DNA of 64,000 nucleotides from Flavobacteriales bacterium UBA1494 (GCA_905182175.1 CAJJAT010000026.1:1-64000); one strand, 5' to 3'. Counted from the stretch's first letter, positions 36,564 to 45,928 are shown. Made by a program: numbers and translations. The notes: generated by a model from the letters alone, not told the origin.

Positions 36564-36604
36564 AAATCCCTTTTGTTCTGCTGAACAAAAGGGATTTTTT
36601 GTTT
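36564..36604 (+). terminator. Strong rho-independent terminator
   Basis: aaatcccttttgttc (36564-36578) pairs perfectly with gaacaaaagggattt (36583-36597) around a 4-base loop, followed by T6. It begins 20 bases after the stop codon of the alpha-oxoamine synthase. Confidence 0.93.
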
Positions 36605-36677
36605 CAAAAAGACTAATTCCTGCAAATCATAATAATAAAAGACAGTTTACAGGAATAAAAAAAGTAGTTCACTGTAA

Positions 36678-38158
36678 ATGAATGAATGGCTAATTTCGTT
36701 GAGTGCAGTATCTTTAACTTCCTCATCCCAACAAATGCTATTTAACTCGGTAACCTTTTTATTATTTTTTACCGTTTTTTTTATCCTCTATTGGGCAGTC
36801 AACAATAAATTAAATGTTACGGCTCGAAATGCATTCACAATTGTTTCCAGTTACCTTTTTTATGGATGGTGGGACTGGAGATTTCTAAGTCTCATTGCTT
36901 TTAGCTCAGTAGTAGATTTTTCCATTGGGCTTGCCTTAAAAAAACAAGAAAAAAAAAGGCTTAGAAAAGTCTTATTGTATCTATCAGTTACTGTAAACCT
37001 AGGAATACTTGCAACATTCAAGTACTTTAATTTCTTTATTGAATCTCTAACTGAGTTTGCTCAACACTTTTCTGTACATCTTAATTCGAGTACTCTGAAC
37101 ATTGTACTACCGGTAGGAATTTCTTTTTACACTTTTCAAACGTTAAGTTATACTATAGATATTTATAGAAAGCGTTTAAACCCAACCCAAAATGTTATTT
37201 CGTTTTTTGCATTCGTTTCCTTTTTCCCTCAATTAGTTGCCGGACCAATTGAAAGAGCGAGTAATCTCTTAAGACAGTTCGAAGGTAAAAAGAAGTTCAA
37301 CTACAACCTATGCATTCAAGGACTGCGTTTAACCCTGTGGGGGTTATTTAAAAAAGTAGTTATTGCAGACAACTTTGGAGTGTTAGCAGACTCCCTTTTT
37401 GCAACAAGCGATTCCTATTCAGGAGTGTCAATTTTAGCAGGATCTTTGTTTTTTGCTTTGCAAATTTATGCTGATTTTTCTGGCTATTCTGATATAGCAA
37501 TTGGAATTTCAAAATGTCTAGGCTACGAGTTAAAAGCAAATTTCAGAACACCCTATTTTGCAAAATCATTGGATGAATTTTGGCAACGATGGCATATTTC
37601 GCTTTCTACATGGTTTAGAGATTATGTCTATATTCCTCTTGGAGGAAACCGGAAGAACCCATCTAGAGTGCACTTCAATATTTTTACAACATTCTTTTAT
37701 CAGTACTTTGGCACGGAGAAAATACTACATTCATTATTTGGGGAGTATTACACGGACTGGCGCTAATTACTGAAAAATTGATTCCTTTGAAACTAAACAA
37801 ATGGTTGGCTTGGCCTTTAGTGATGGGATTGGTTGTATTGTTTTGGATTCCTTTTCGGGCAGAAAGCACATCTCATTTGTTTGAGATGACAAGATCAATT
37901 ACAGACTTAAGCAGCTATTCAATTGGCACAATTTCAACTGCCATAGAAAGCTATTCTATGAATCGATTTGTTGCGTTAATAGTTGTTTCCATTTTATTCT
38001 TAGCGGTTGAATGGAATATGAACTTAGTAAATTTCAGTAATTGGATAGAGCAAAAAAGCAATCCTGTTAGAGTGATGAACTATTATGCTTTACTATTTTC
38101 AATTTTAATCCTTGGCAACTTTACCGTAAAACCGAGCTTTATATACTTCCAATTTTAA
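36678..38158 (+). pseudogene. MBOAT O-acyltransferase split by a one-base frameshift
   Basis: Two frame pieces (36678-37766 and 37778-38158) form one membrane-bound O-acyltransferase of the AlgI/DltB group. The natural start is probably the ATG at 36735 (MLFNSVTFLLFFTVFF), giving 474 residues, the normal length. Landmarks include FYGWWDWRF, VGISFYTFQTLSYTIDIYR, FPQLVAGPIERA, YADFSGYSDIAIG and FWQRWHISLSTWFRDYVYIP. In the first frame the protein ends wrongly after NIFTTFFYQYF. With one base added near 37692 it continues as LLSVLWHGENTTF, restoring the catalytic His in WHG. The downstream SGNH gene overlaps its stop (TAATG). The pair should transfer acyl groups to an exopolysaccharide or a lipid. 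Confidence 0.85.
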
Positions 38159-39087
38159 TGAGAAAGCTGAGTCTAAATCTTTTCTATTTTTTAATTCCAA
38201 TAATTTTAATTATCGGAATTGTTCCTGTAAACAGACGTGCCAAATATGTTGGTTTAAACGACGATTGCTCCAGTAGAGGAACTTGGATGCACGATAGAGT
38301 TTATACAAACAACACCCCAACTGACATTGTATTTATAGGCTCATCTAAAACCATAAATGGGATTAATGATGAACGAATTAACTCAGCCCTAGTAAACGAA
38401 ACGGTAACCAATTTTGGGTATTGTAGATTTGGCAGAAACTTACATCACTTGCTATTACGGGAATTACTTCAGCAAAAACAGCCAAAGTTACTCGTTCTAG
38501 AAATTAGAGAATCAGAAAATAGAGCTGGACATCCAATTTTTCCATTTTTATCCGAATCGAAAGAGGCTATTTTACCCTATCCTTTTTTCAATAAAAATGT
38601 ACTAAAAGACATTTGGAGACACCTAGCCTATAAAGTTGAATTGCTGCAAGAAGCAATTTACAGCGATGAAACGATAGAGCCAATTCGGTCAAGTAATTTT
38701 GGATATTTGCGAGTTCCTGGCAACGCCAATCTCGCAGATTTAAATAAAAACAAATTAAAAATGAATTCTTGTAAAGACAAGTTAACAGAATTTGAAGAAA
38801 ACTTTCACCATCATTTTGCGCATCACTATTTAAAAAAGATTGCTGCCCTTTGTAAGAAAAAGAAAATTGAATTATTGCTTTTAAACCTCCCCTCGTATGG
38901 AAATAATCGAACTAACAACCAAGATTTTATTCGATACAAAGACTACGGCCGAATATTACTTCCACCTTTAGAAATACTTGATAACCAAACTAACTGGTTC
39001 GATGTAAATCACCTCAACGAGCAAGGAGCAAAACAACTATCAGATTGGTTAAGCATTGAATTATCAGCAGTAATAATAAACAATTAA
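38158..39087 (+). CDS. SGNH-like partner of MBOAT acyltransferase
   Basis: The 309-residue protein has an N-terminal membrane anchor (about 5-24) and an extracytoplasmic SGNH/AlgJ/DltD-like domain. TDIVFIGSSKTINGI (56-70) gives the nucleophile Ser in GSS. The C-terminal FDVNHLNEQGAKQL (about 281-294) provides the catalytic D..H pair. Its ATG overlaps the MBOAT stop codon, so the two are translationally coupled. Such pairs move acyl groups across the membrane and attach them to polysaccharide. The middle residues are unassigned. Confidence 0.8.
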   Translation: MRKLSLNLFYFLIPIILIIGIVPVNRRAKYVGLNDDCSSRGTWMHDRVYTNNTPTDIVFIGSSKTINGINDERINSALVNETVTNFGYCRFGRNLHHLLLRELLQQKQPKLLVLEIRESENRAGHPIFPFLSESKEAILPYPFFNKNVLKDIWRHLAYKVELLQEAIYSDETIEPIRSSNFGYLRVPGNANLADLNKNKLKMNSCKDKLTEFEENFHHHFAHHYLKKIAALCKKKKIELLLLNLPSYGNNRTNNQDFIRYKDYGRILLPPLEILDNQTNWFDVNHLNEQGAKQLSDWLSIELSAVIINN

Positions 39088-39098
39088 AACGCTAGTTC

Positions 39099-40136
39099 TT
39101 ATTGATAGGACACTGTTGTTATCTTACTCATCTTATCTTTTTGAAAGCTCTTCATCGCTACGAGCTGACTTTCTTGATCGTACTCATACGCCGTGTTGTA
39201 CTTCATTTTAGCTCTTTTGTACCAAGCATAGTTTACAAGATTTTCTCCATCGTATTTATAAATAGTTTGGTACCGTACTCTTCCATTTTTATATGATTTG
39301 TGATACAATTGCTTTGCAATATCCGGATTAAATATGCTTTCATAGGTTAGTTCATTGTCGCTGTTGTACTTTTTGTAAGACATTAATGAAGTGTCTGCAC
39401 CGCGATACTTGGAAACCATTTTTACAACCTTTCCATTTTCGTCAAAAGTCTGTTGTACTTTAATTAAATGTTTGTCATCAGTTTCTTCCCACCTGCAAAC
39501 CTGACTAACATCCTTCTTCTTTGTCAACTCTTCCCCTTCTTTCTTGCAATCAAACGTCCATGTTTTTAGCACTTTACCTTTACCATTGGTTAACGTCGAT
39601 TGCTTTTTTTCGCAAGCAGTATAGTATTCATAATTCCATTTCTTTTTTACTGAAACCCCGTCTCTTTTATACAAGGTTGAGTTATCCATACATTTCTCAT
39701 TTGTTTTATACTTCCAAGCACTTTGATTTTTTAGCGTATTATTTCTTTTAAAATATTTGTAAGATGTTTTACGATTTTTATCGTCCCTCTCAATTTGTAT
39801 CTCAGACGTTAGCTTCCCGTTTTTGTATCTTTTAGAATTCAATAATTCCCCCTCTTTGTTATACCTGAAGGCTTTTGTTAGGGATGCTTCGCCTTTTTTA
39901 ATCTTTTTTTCTTCTGTTAATACAGCAAATTCGTTGAATTTTTTTTGATAATAGTACGTTTTACCTGTTCGTACATTTTTAGTCTCTATCGTTACTGTTT
40001 TATTTTTCACCCCGGGAACCATATATACTATATCTTGAGAAAGAGAAGAATTATGGTAGTAATCATAATTATACTCTGGTTGTGCTGAAATTGCTAAAAA
40101 TGAACACACGAGTGCTATCAATAATAAATTTTTCAT
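39099..40136 (-). CDS. Secreted protein with repeated YK/YE-type strands
   Basis: The 345-residue protein has a signal peptide (MKNLLLIALVCSFLAISAQ). The rest is very rich in Lys, Tyr, Thr and Asn. It consists of short repeated strands such as FRYNKEGELLNSKRYKNGKL, YKYFKRNN, KKWNYEYYTACEKK, YKKYNSDNELTYE and YEYDQESQLVA. The layout resembles RHS/YD-like or MORN-like beta-repeat proteins, but I cannot assign a family. No T9SS domain is present, so it should be periplasmic or outer-membrane associated. It converges on the SGNH partner gene. Confidence 0.6.
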   Translation of the reverse strand: MKNLLLIALVCSFLAISAQPEYNYDYYHNSSLSQDIVYMVPGVKNKTVTIETKNVRTGKTYYYQKKFNEFAVLTEEKKIKKGEASLTKAFRYNKEGELLNSKRYKNGKLTSEIQIERDDKNRKTSYKYFKRNNTLKNQSAWKYKTNEKCMDNSTLYKRDGVSVKKKWNYEYYTACEKKQSTLTNGKGKVLKTWTFDCKKEGEELTKKKDVSQVCRWEETDDKHLIKVQQTFDENGKVVKMVSKYRGADTSLMSYKKYNSDNELTYESIFNPDIAKQLYHKSYKNGRVRYQTIYKYDGENLVNYAWYKRAKMKYNTAYEYDQESQLVAMKSFQKDKMSKITTVSYQ

Positions 40137-40263
40137 GGTACCTCAATTTAAATTTCTAAATTATAATATAAACTAGTAACAACTTGGAATATTGTGGCGC
40201 TAAAATTAAATTCCTGGCGACACAAACACTACTTTAGTTAATATTATTCCGAAATTTGAGGAC

Positions 40264-40854
40264 ATGGATTTTGACCCGTTCAAGAAAAAAATTAAAGAAT
40301 TAAATAACCTGCCTGCAAGTAAAGGAAACATTTTAGTTGCCGAACCTTTTATGCAAGACGACTACTTCAAGCGATCGGTCGTGTACCTTTGTGAAAATAA
40401 CGAAGATGGCACCGTCGGATTTATACTAAATGAACGCTTAAATCTTAATTTAAAAGATGTGTGCAATGAAAGCTTAGCTTTTGACGCTCCTCTATTTATG
40501 GGTGGACCAGTGGAAGCACAAAGCTTGTTCTTCATTCATACCTGTGCTGAATTAACCGAAGCAATTCCTATTGAAGAGGGGGTTTATTGGAGTGGAGATT
40601 TTGAGCAACTGAAAGAGTTCATGCTTCTTGGAAAAGTCAAAGAAAGTGAAATTCGTTTTTTCCTAGGTTACTCAGGTTGGGATAAACAGCAGTTACTCTC
40701 AGAACTAAAGCAAGAGAATTGGTTAATTGGGAAATTAGATAAGAAGACTCTTTTCGATTTAAGCACCGAAGAACTTTGGAAATATGCGCTAAAAAACATG
40801 GGGAAAGAGCAAGCATTAATGGCCAATTTCCCTAACAACCCAAGCTTAAACTAA
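40264..40854 (+). CDS. YqgE/AlgH family protein
   Basis: The 196-residue protein matches UPF0301: GNILVAEPFMQDDYFKRSVVYLCEN (20-44), GTVGFILNERLN, PLFMGGPVEAQSLFFIHTC, and FFLGYSGWDKQQLLSELKQENW. YqgE/AlgH is widespread; the name comes from a link to alginate regulation in Pseudomonas, and the biochemical role is not known. The protein has no signal peptide. It stands alone, divergent from the secreted repeat protein. An AT-only inverted repeat (TAATTTAA/TTAAATTA, 40861-40879) follows the stop. Confidence 0.9.
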   Translation: MDFDPFKKKIKELNNLPASKGNILVAEPFMQDDYFKRSVVYLCENNEDGTVGFILNERLNLNLKDVCNESLAFDAPLFMGGPVEAQSLFFIHTCAELTEAIPIEEGVYWSGDFEQLKEFMLLGKVKESEIRFFLGYSGWDKQQLLSELKQENWLIGKLDKKTLFDLSTEELWKYALKNMGKEQALMANFPNNPSLN

Positions 40855-41014
40855 CGCCTTTAATTTAACGTTTAAATTATTAGACAGCAACGATTATACC
40901 TATCCCATCAATTGAATCTAACAGATATTATATCAACATATCCTAATCGAATGGCTAGCTACCGGCAAGCCCTCGGTGACCCTTTCTATTTTAAGTAACC
41001 AGCACTGATTAATC

Positions 41015-41389
41015 CTAAATTCTTGTAGCTCCTTGCTTAAAATTCAAATCACTTAGAAGCTTATCAGTAAAACTATAGTGCCCCCGATGTGATACAATTC
41101 TAAAGCTTCTATTGTTAATTTCAGCCAATTTTTTTAAAAATTTCCATTTAGATTTTAACGTAATAGGGTTCTCAGACTTCACTCCTACCTCAACATAGTG
41201 TACTCTTCCATCGGATGATATTGAAACAATATCAGGAGTAATTTTTAAATGCTCACTTTTCATTTCAAACGACTTAGGGCTCTCGTAGCCTTTCACGTCT
41301 GCTTTAATATCTACATGCCCCAACTTCTTCAGGTAATTAATAGTTTTATTGATTAAGTTTTTACTTTTTGCTTTTTTTGAATTTATCAT
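41015..41389 (-). CDS. Small unknown protein, nuclease-like fold suspected
   Basis: The 124-residue basic protein starts MINSKKAKSKNLINKTINYL. It contains KITPDIVSISSDGRVHYVEVGVKSEN (about 48-73). The TPD....V.YVEVGVK segment has the acidic residues and lysine of PD-(D/E)xK nucleases, though the spacing is not canonical. A helix (LKSKWKFLKKLAEINN) and strand (FRIVSH) follow. I see a similar order of TPD, beta-strand and helix-strand in the proteins at 45359 and 51808. It lies 33 bases after the stop of the alanine-racemase-like gene on the same strand, at the end of the operon. No family is assigned. Confidence 0.6.
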   Translation of the reverse strand: MINSKKAKSKNLINKTINYLKKLGHVDIKADVKGYESPKSFEMKSEHLKITPDIVSISSDGRVHYVEVGVKSENPITLKSKWKFLKKLAEINNRSFRIVSHRGHYSFTDKLLSDLNFKQGATRI

Positions 41390-41422
41390 TGTTTATTTTT
41401 TACACGTTTATTAAAATTATTA

Positions 41423-42583
41423 CTACTCAACTATCACTCTAGGTATCTCAGAGGGAAGACGGGTTAATAGCTCATAACTAGGAAGATTTCCGAGGTCGGA
41501 AAAAGAGCTTACCGAAATTTCTAAATCCCCCTGTTCACCTATCAAAACAACTTCATCTCCTAGGGCAATATCTTCTGCATTTGTAATGTTAACCGTTACT
41601 GCATTCATGTTGATAGTTCCAATTATATTGAGCCGCTGTCCTCTTATTAACACCTTTCCCAAGTTGCTTAGGTTTCTATCTAAACCTAGTGCATACCCCA
41701 CAGGAATAATTGCAATTTTCGTTGGGACATTCGTTAAGTACGAGGTTCCATAGCCTATAAATTCTCCTGATTTAACTTCTTTTATGTCCATAACGCTACT
41801 TTTCCAACTAAGCACTCTTTTAGGCTCTATTTCAATTTTATTTTCCTTGTTTCTATAGTTGATTAACGTTTCCATGTTGGGATAAAACCCATATTGCATA
41901 ATTCCAATTCTAACCATGTTGTGTATTGATTTTGGGTAGATTATTGCTGCGGCAGAGCAGGCACTATGAATTAATTTCGGCAATTGATTTTGCTTCTTTA
42001 ATAACATAAGGACTTCATTAAATTTTGATTGTTGCTTTTTTACTCTAGGATGATTCATAATACTTTCCGCTCCAGCAAAGTGAGTGCAAATTCCTTTTGC
42101 TTTTATGTACCGTTGGTTCGCCTGTATAAGCGAGAATACGTCATCCAACTCTGATATAGGAAAACCTGTCCGGTTCATCCCTGTCTCTATTTCAACATGA
42201 ACCAATGCTTTTTTATCAATTCTTTTTGCTATTTGAATAGCATCGGCTAATCGATTTTTTTCAAAAACAAAAAATTCCAATTGATTTTCTATAATCCATT
42301 CTAAATCTTTTCGGTCAATGTAGCCCATAATAAGAATATCAGCTTTTCCATTGGTCACTTTCCACACCCTATAGGCCTCATGGGCAGTATAGGTACAAAA
42401 TTGTTTTACTCCTGCCTCAAAAGAAACCTTGCAGTAAATTTCTATTCCGTGACCGTAAGCGTTTCCTTTAACAACAGATCCATACGTAACATCCTCTCCA
42501 ATAAGTTGTCTTACAAAATTGATATTATGAATGATAGCAGATTTGCTAATTTCTATTGTTAATGGTGGCTTAGGACTATTCAT
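41423..42583 (-). CDS. alr: Alanine racemase-like PLP enzyme
   Basis: The 386-residue fold-type III PLP enzyme has the Schiff-base lysine K39 in GSVVKGNAYGHG and HVEIETGMNRTGF (dimer/active-site segment). It also has SAAAIIYP, GIMQYGFYPN, the second-base region IGYGTSYLT with Tyr, and GTINMNAV (normally GxxxMDxx in Alr; Asp is replaced by Asn). The start overlaps the stop of the M20 gene by 8 bases. It would interconvert L- and D-alanine or a related amino acid. The Asn change and the operon partners suggest a special substrate and not the housekeeping Alr role. Confidence 0.8.
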   Translation of the reverse strand: MNSPKPPLTIEISKSAIIHNINFVRQLIGEDVTYGSVVKGNAYGHGIEIYCKVSFEAGVKQFCTYTAHEAYRVWKVTNGKADILIMGYIDRKDLEWIIENQLEFFVFEKNRLADAIQIAKRIDKKALVHVEIETGMNRTGFPISELDDVFSLIQANQRYIKAKGICTHFAGAESIMNHPRVKKQQSKFNEVLMLLKKQNQLPKLIHSACSAAAIIYPKSIHNMVRIGIMQYGFYPNMETLINYRNKENKIEIEPKRVLSWKSSVMDIKEVKSGEFIGYGTSYLTNVPTKIAIIPVGYALGLDRNLSNLGKVLIRGQRLNIIGTINMNAVTVNITNAEDIALGDEVVLIGEQGDLEISVSSFSDLGNLPSYELLTRLPSEIPRVIVE

Positions 42584-43712
42584 GAATTTCCTTAATTATT
42601 TGACTGAATATTTCGATACCCGTTAGGATGATTTCGTCGGGAAAGTCATAATCAGTTGTGTGCAGAGCAGGAGTCTCTTCTCCAGCTCCCAGTCCAAACA
42701 TTGCTCCGTCGTATTTATGCGTAAATAAGCCAAAGTCTTCGCCCCATTTAAAGGGAGTCTCTAATTTTGATACAGATAAGTTTGAACGCTCTGCAACTTT
42801 CGATATGAGTTCAATGGCTTTTTTACTGTTACTACTGGAATTAAATTCTTGTGTCCAACTAATGGCCACCTCTAATTCTTCCGCGCTGCACACTTCGTTG
42901 ATGTATTTTTCAAAACCCTTGCATTTTCGGCTCAGCAACTTTTTATCCCAAGCCCTCATTGTAAAATGAACCTCTCCAAGACCTGCTGAAACCCCATACC
43001 CTTCTTCGCCTATATGAGAATGAACTGCAGTAATTACAAAAAATGCAGGATCAATAGATTTGTTGTTGACATGCCGGTTTGCTTCTAGAATAATTTTAGC
43101 AATAGCAACAGAAGGGTTTTGACCCATTTCAGGTTCAGCTGCATGAGCAGTTTTGCCCGTTAGCTTAACCGTCAAACTAATTACGTTTGCAGTAAAAACG
43201 CCCTCTTTTATTACTATTTCCTTTAATGGAAAACCAGGTAAATTATGAAGTGCGAAGACTTGATTGACGACAAGGCGTTTAAAAAAGGAATGAGCCAAGG
43301 CTGATTTCGCACCCTCTCCGTTTTCTTCTGCAGGTTGAAATAATAAAATCACTTTACCTCTACTAATTGGATTTTCAGACAAGTTTTGTGCCACCCCAAG
43401 CAAAATTGTAGTGTGACCATCATGACCACATTTATGCGAAACATTCGCTATTACAGAGCGGTACTCAAAGTTGTTTTCTTCTTGTATCGGAAGTGCATCA
43501 ATATCTGCTCTGAAAAGTGTCGTTTCCCCTGCCTTTTCACTTTCAAAAACTGCAACTACTCCTGTGTTGCTAATTTTAAGCACCTCATTTGCTTTTGTCT
43601 TTTTAAGGTTATTATAAATGTATTCAGCTGTTCTAAACTCTTGACCAGATAATTCTGGATTGGTGTGTAAATACTTTCTTATTCGTATTAATTCATCTAT
43701 TTGTTTCAGCAT
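42576..43712 (-). CDS. M20 family amidohydrolase (aminoacylase-like)
   Basis: The 378-residue zinc hydrolase belongs to the M20D/IAA-amino acid hydrolase group. Metal ligands are visible in CGHDGHT (95-101), FQPAEENGEGA (125-135) and FALHNLPGFPL, and a dimerisation domain includes GKTAHAAEPEMGQNPSVAI. GLGAGEETPALHTTDYDFPDE near the C-terminus carries the last ligand. Members remove acyl groups from N-acyl amino acids or peptides. It is the third gene of the operon, 2 bases after the racemase-like gene and overlapping the alr-like gene. Deacylating a D- or L-N-acetyl amino acid is plausible. Confidence 0.87.
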   Translation of the reverse strand: MLKQIDELIRIRKYLHTNPELSGQEFRTAEYIYNNLKKTKANEVLKISNTGVVAVFESEKAGETTLFRADIDALPIQEENNFEYRSVIANVSHKCGHDGHTTILLGVAQNLSENPISRGKVILLFQPAEENGEGAKSALAHSFFKRLVVNQVFALHNLPGFPLKEIVIKEGVFTANVISLTVKLTGKTAHAAEPEMGQNPSVAIAKIILEANRHVNNKSIDPAFFVITAVHSHIGEEGYGVSAGLGEVHFTMRAWDKKLLSRKCKGFEKYINEVCSAEELEVAISWTQEFNSSSNSKKAIELISKVAERSNLSVSKLETPFKWGEDFGLFTHKYDGAMFGLGAGEETPALHTTDYDFPDEIILTGIEIFSQIIKEIHE

Positions 43713-43714
43713 GC

Positions 43715-44785
43715 TTAAACCACAACTTTTTCTATGTAATTTGAACTCAAGAGTGCTAATGCCCCCATGTATTTCAAATCAAAGGAAATTAAGTCTCCGA
43801 CTTTATAGTCAAGATCAGTCTCTCCTAAATCTACGACAATCATGTCTGAACTAGCGCCGATAAAGGATATTTTCGAATCGACAGGAATTAAGAAGTCTGT
43901 GGATATATCTAAAAGTCCGATGTCAATGATAGCTCTAAATGACAATTTCCCGTAATCCTTTTCGTCAATTTCAAAGGTTTCTCCTGAAGGGTTTTCTGCA
44001 ATTTGCCCATTTGGTATTTTCGGTTTCTCCGTAATCTCAATAATCTCAGAATAGAGTTTCAGCACTCCTTCCTGCATACCTTTAAAAGGTACTTCATTAA
44101 TGATGTCATTTCCAAAAAACAGGGTATCCCCTATTCTAAAATGATTCACTCCTTCAGGAACCTGCTGGTAATTTAACATTGGAAGAATTACAGAGGTTCC
44201 ACCAGAGACCCACGGTATTTTTTTGTTAAAAGTTGCTTCTATCAATTGCTCGTATAAGCTTAACTGAATCAGCTTATCTTCAGACGGTAAAACACCGTTT
44301 AGACAATTCAAATTGGTTCCAATTCCCGACACCTCTATATTTGGCAATTCAAAAACAGACCGGTAAAAGTCTATCAAATGTTCTCCAAGAACACCTTCCC
44401 TCAAATCCCCCATTTCTATCATAATTATGACCTTATGCACTTTCTCCTGCAGTTGGGCCTCTTTTGATAAAAGTTTGATTGTTTCTAACTCTGTATTAAA
44501 GCTAACGTCTGCGTATTTTACAATATTTTTTATACTCCTTTTTGCAGGTGGCTTGATGTAAACAGTTTGCACATCGGGATTCATCGCTTTAATGGTTTTC
44601 AAATTGCTAATTCTCGAATCACAAACCTCTTTAATGCCTAAGTCTAGTAGCTCTTTTAAGTAAATTTTATTTCCACAGAATAATTTTGTTACTACACTCC
44701 AACTTTTACCATGCGTTTTCATTAGATGATCTAAAAAATGGTAATTGTGCTTTAATCTTTTCCTATCAAGTTCTATAAATGCCAT
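43715..44785 (-). CDS. Ornithine/alanine racemase-like PLP enzyme
   Basis: The 356-residue protein belongs to the alanine/ornithine racemase family (Orr/YhfX-like, N-terminal Ala_racemase domain). It starts MAFIELDRKRLKHNYHFLDH. The PLP lysine is K34 in SWSVVTKLFCGN, followed by EVCDSRISNL. VIIMIEMGDLREGVL, GIGTNLNCLNGVLPS and VSGGTSVILP are the phosphate- and substrate-binding segments. GVNHFRIGDTLFFGN follows. Known members racemise ornithine or lysine. It is the second gene of a tight operon, 2 bases after the GNAT gene and 2 before the M20 gene. The operon order suggests a D-amino-acid pathway, but the substrate is not known. Confidence 0.85.
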   Translation of the reverse strand: MAFIELDRKRLKHNYHFLDHLMKTHGKSWSVVTKLFCGNKIYLKELLDLGIKEVCDSRISNLKTIKAMNPDVQTVYIKPPAKRSIKNIVKYADVSFNTELETIKLLSKEAQLQEKVHKVIIMIEMGDLREGVLGEHLIDFYRSVFELPNIEVSGIGTNLNCLNGVLPSEDKLIQLSLYEQLIEATFNKKIPWVSGGTSVILPMLNYQQVPEGVNHFRIGDTLFFGNDIINEVPFKGMQEGVLKLYSEIIEITEKPKIPNGQIAENPSGETFEIDEKDYGKLSFRAIIDIGLLDISTDFLIPVDSKISFIGASSDMIVVDLGETDLDYKVGDLISFDLKYMGALALLSSNYIEKVVV

Positions 44786-44787
44786 AT

Positions 44788-45237
44788 TTATTTAGACGAT
44801 CTTCTTTGTAACCTCATTTCTGAGTATTTATTTTCAAAGCCCATTTTATTGTATAAGAAAATTGCGGGGTTATTAGGCTCGACATGCAACGCAATATCTC
44901 CTTTTGTGAATTTAATTGCGTTTTTCATTAGCTCTTTGCCAATTCCACTACCTCTGTGCCCACTATGAACCGCAATGTAAACCAATATATTTTCAGGAAT
45001 GTACTTCGCCATTCCTGTCTCATTGATTACCACAGCACCTATAATAATATTTTCATCTAATTGAAGAATGATAGTCCCTCCCGGCTTAAGAGGGTCAAAG
45101 ACATATTCTAGTGCGAGTAATATATCAGACTTACTGTCTCCATACTCTTCAAGGTGTTCGTGCAAAAAATCAGCAATGACACTATTTGAATGATGAAGGT
45201 CTTTTCCGGTAAACTTTGTTAATAATTTATACTCCAT
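44788..45237 (-). CDS. GNAT family N-acetyltransferase
   Basis: The 149-residue acetyltransferase has the GNAT core. ILVYIAVHSGHRGSGIGKELM (about 90-110) gives the acetyl-CoA pyrophosphate-binding loop R/Q-x-x-G-x-G/A as HRGSGIG. It ends in LHVEPNNPAIFLYNKMGFENK. It is the first gene of the four-gene operon. A promoter should lie in the 121 bases to the small unknown gene at 45359. In the operon it may acetylate the same amino acid that the M20 enzyme deacetylates, or a different step; that is inference. Confidence 0.87.
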   Translation of the reverse strand: MEYKLLTKFTGKDLHHSNSVIADFLHEHLEEYGDSKSDILLALEYVFDPLKPGGTIILQLDENIIIGAVVINETGMAKYIPENILVYIAVHSGHRGSGIGKELMKNAIKFTKGDIALHVEPNNPAIFLYNKMGFENKYSEMRLQRRSSK

Positions 45238-45358
45238 ATATTGTATTATTATTTTTAAATAAAATTTAATTTTGTCGTTCGGTTAACTCCGAGAGAAAAA
45301 AATAGACGTCAAAAGTGAATGTTAAACAACTATTAATGCATCACTACCTCAAATAAAT

Positions 45359-45724
45359 CTATTGAATTGTTAGGAAGTCTACGTTTTCGTATTTACCTCT
45401 CAACTTAGGTTTAACTCGTGCAATAAACTTTCTACCTCCTGCTATATATAGCTTGCCATTGTGCTCGCTTGCATACATAGAGAATAATCTTATCTTCTGA
45501 AAAAAAGAATCACCTAAGCTGCCTGCCTCCCCTGTATCGATAGAAAACACGTATACAATTTTTTTCGATTTTACAAGCATATCAGGAGTGTATGACTCAT
45601 CGGTTTCTCGTGATGTTATTTTAGGAGGTAACATATTGGGAATATCACGTGCATAAATATCTAAATCCGATTTATTAGGCAATGATTGTATAATTGTTGC
45701 TATTACTTTGGGAGTTGAAATCAT
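45359..45724 (-). CDS. Small unknown protein, paralogue of the one at 51808
   Basis: The 121-residue protein reads PKVIATIIQSLPNKSDLDIY near its start. It shares this with the 51808 protein (PQVIDAIIESLPNNSGLDIY). Both also have ARDIPNM/AQNIPNM, PPKIT/PPKLT and ESYTPDMLVK/QSFTPEMLIK, and C-terminal helices with FF.KIRLF and NGKLYI. After the PD segment comes VYVFSIDTGEAG, where the partner has SIETKES (an ExK-like motif). I do not recognise a known family. It stands 121 bases upstream of the GNAT operon. The function is unknown; an endonuclease-like fold is a guess. Confidence 0.65.
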   Translation of the reverse strand: MISTPKVIATIIQSLPNKSDLDIYARDIPNMLPPKITSRETDESYTPDMLVKSKKIVYVFSIDTGEAGSLGDSFFQKIRLFSMYASEHNGKLYIAGGRKFIARVKPKLRGKYENVDFLTIQ

Positions 45725-45928
45725 ATATTTGTTTCTACGGAAACAAATATAGGCGTAGTTTACTACATCTAAACTTTAAGCAGCAGTTAGCTATTTAGCA
45801 TGTTTTGTTTGTTATAGGAAATCTTATGCTGGAGATATACTGTTTAAGTTTCCGTTACAGGTTATCCTTTATCAACTTGTTAACACAAATAAACGTTAAG
45901 AACTACTAAATAACACTGTATTTTGAAA

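Noticed and set aside
41015-41389. Confident PD-(D/E)xK nuclease call
   Set aside because: The acid-lysine spacing (EVGVK) does not fit the canonical motif and no other catalytic residue can be placed.
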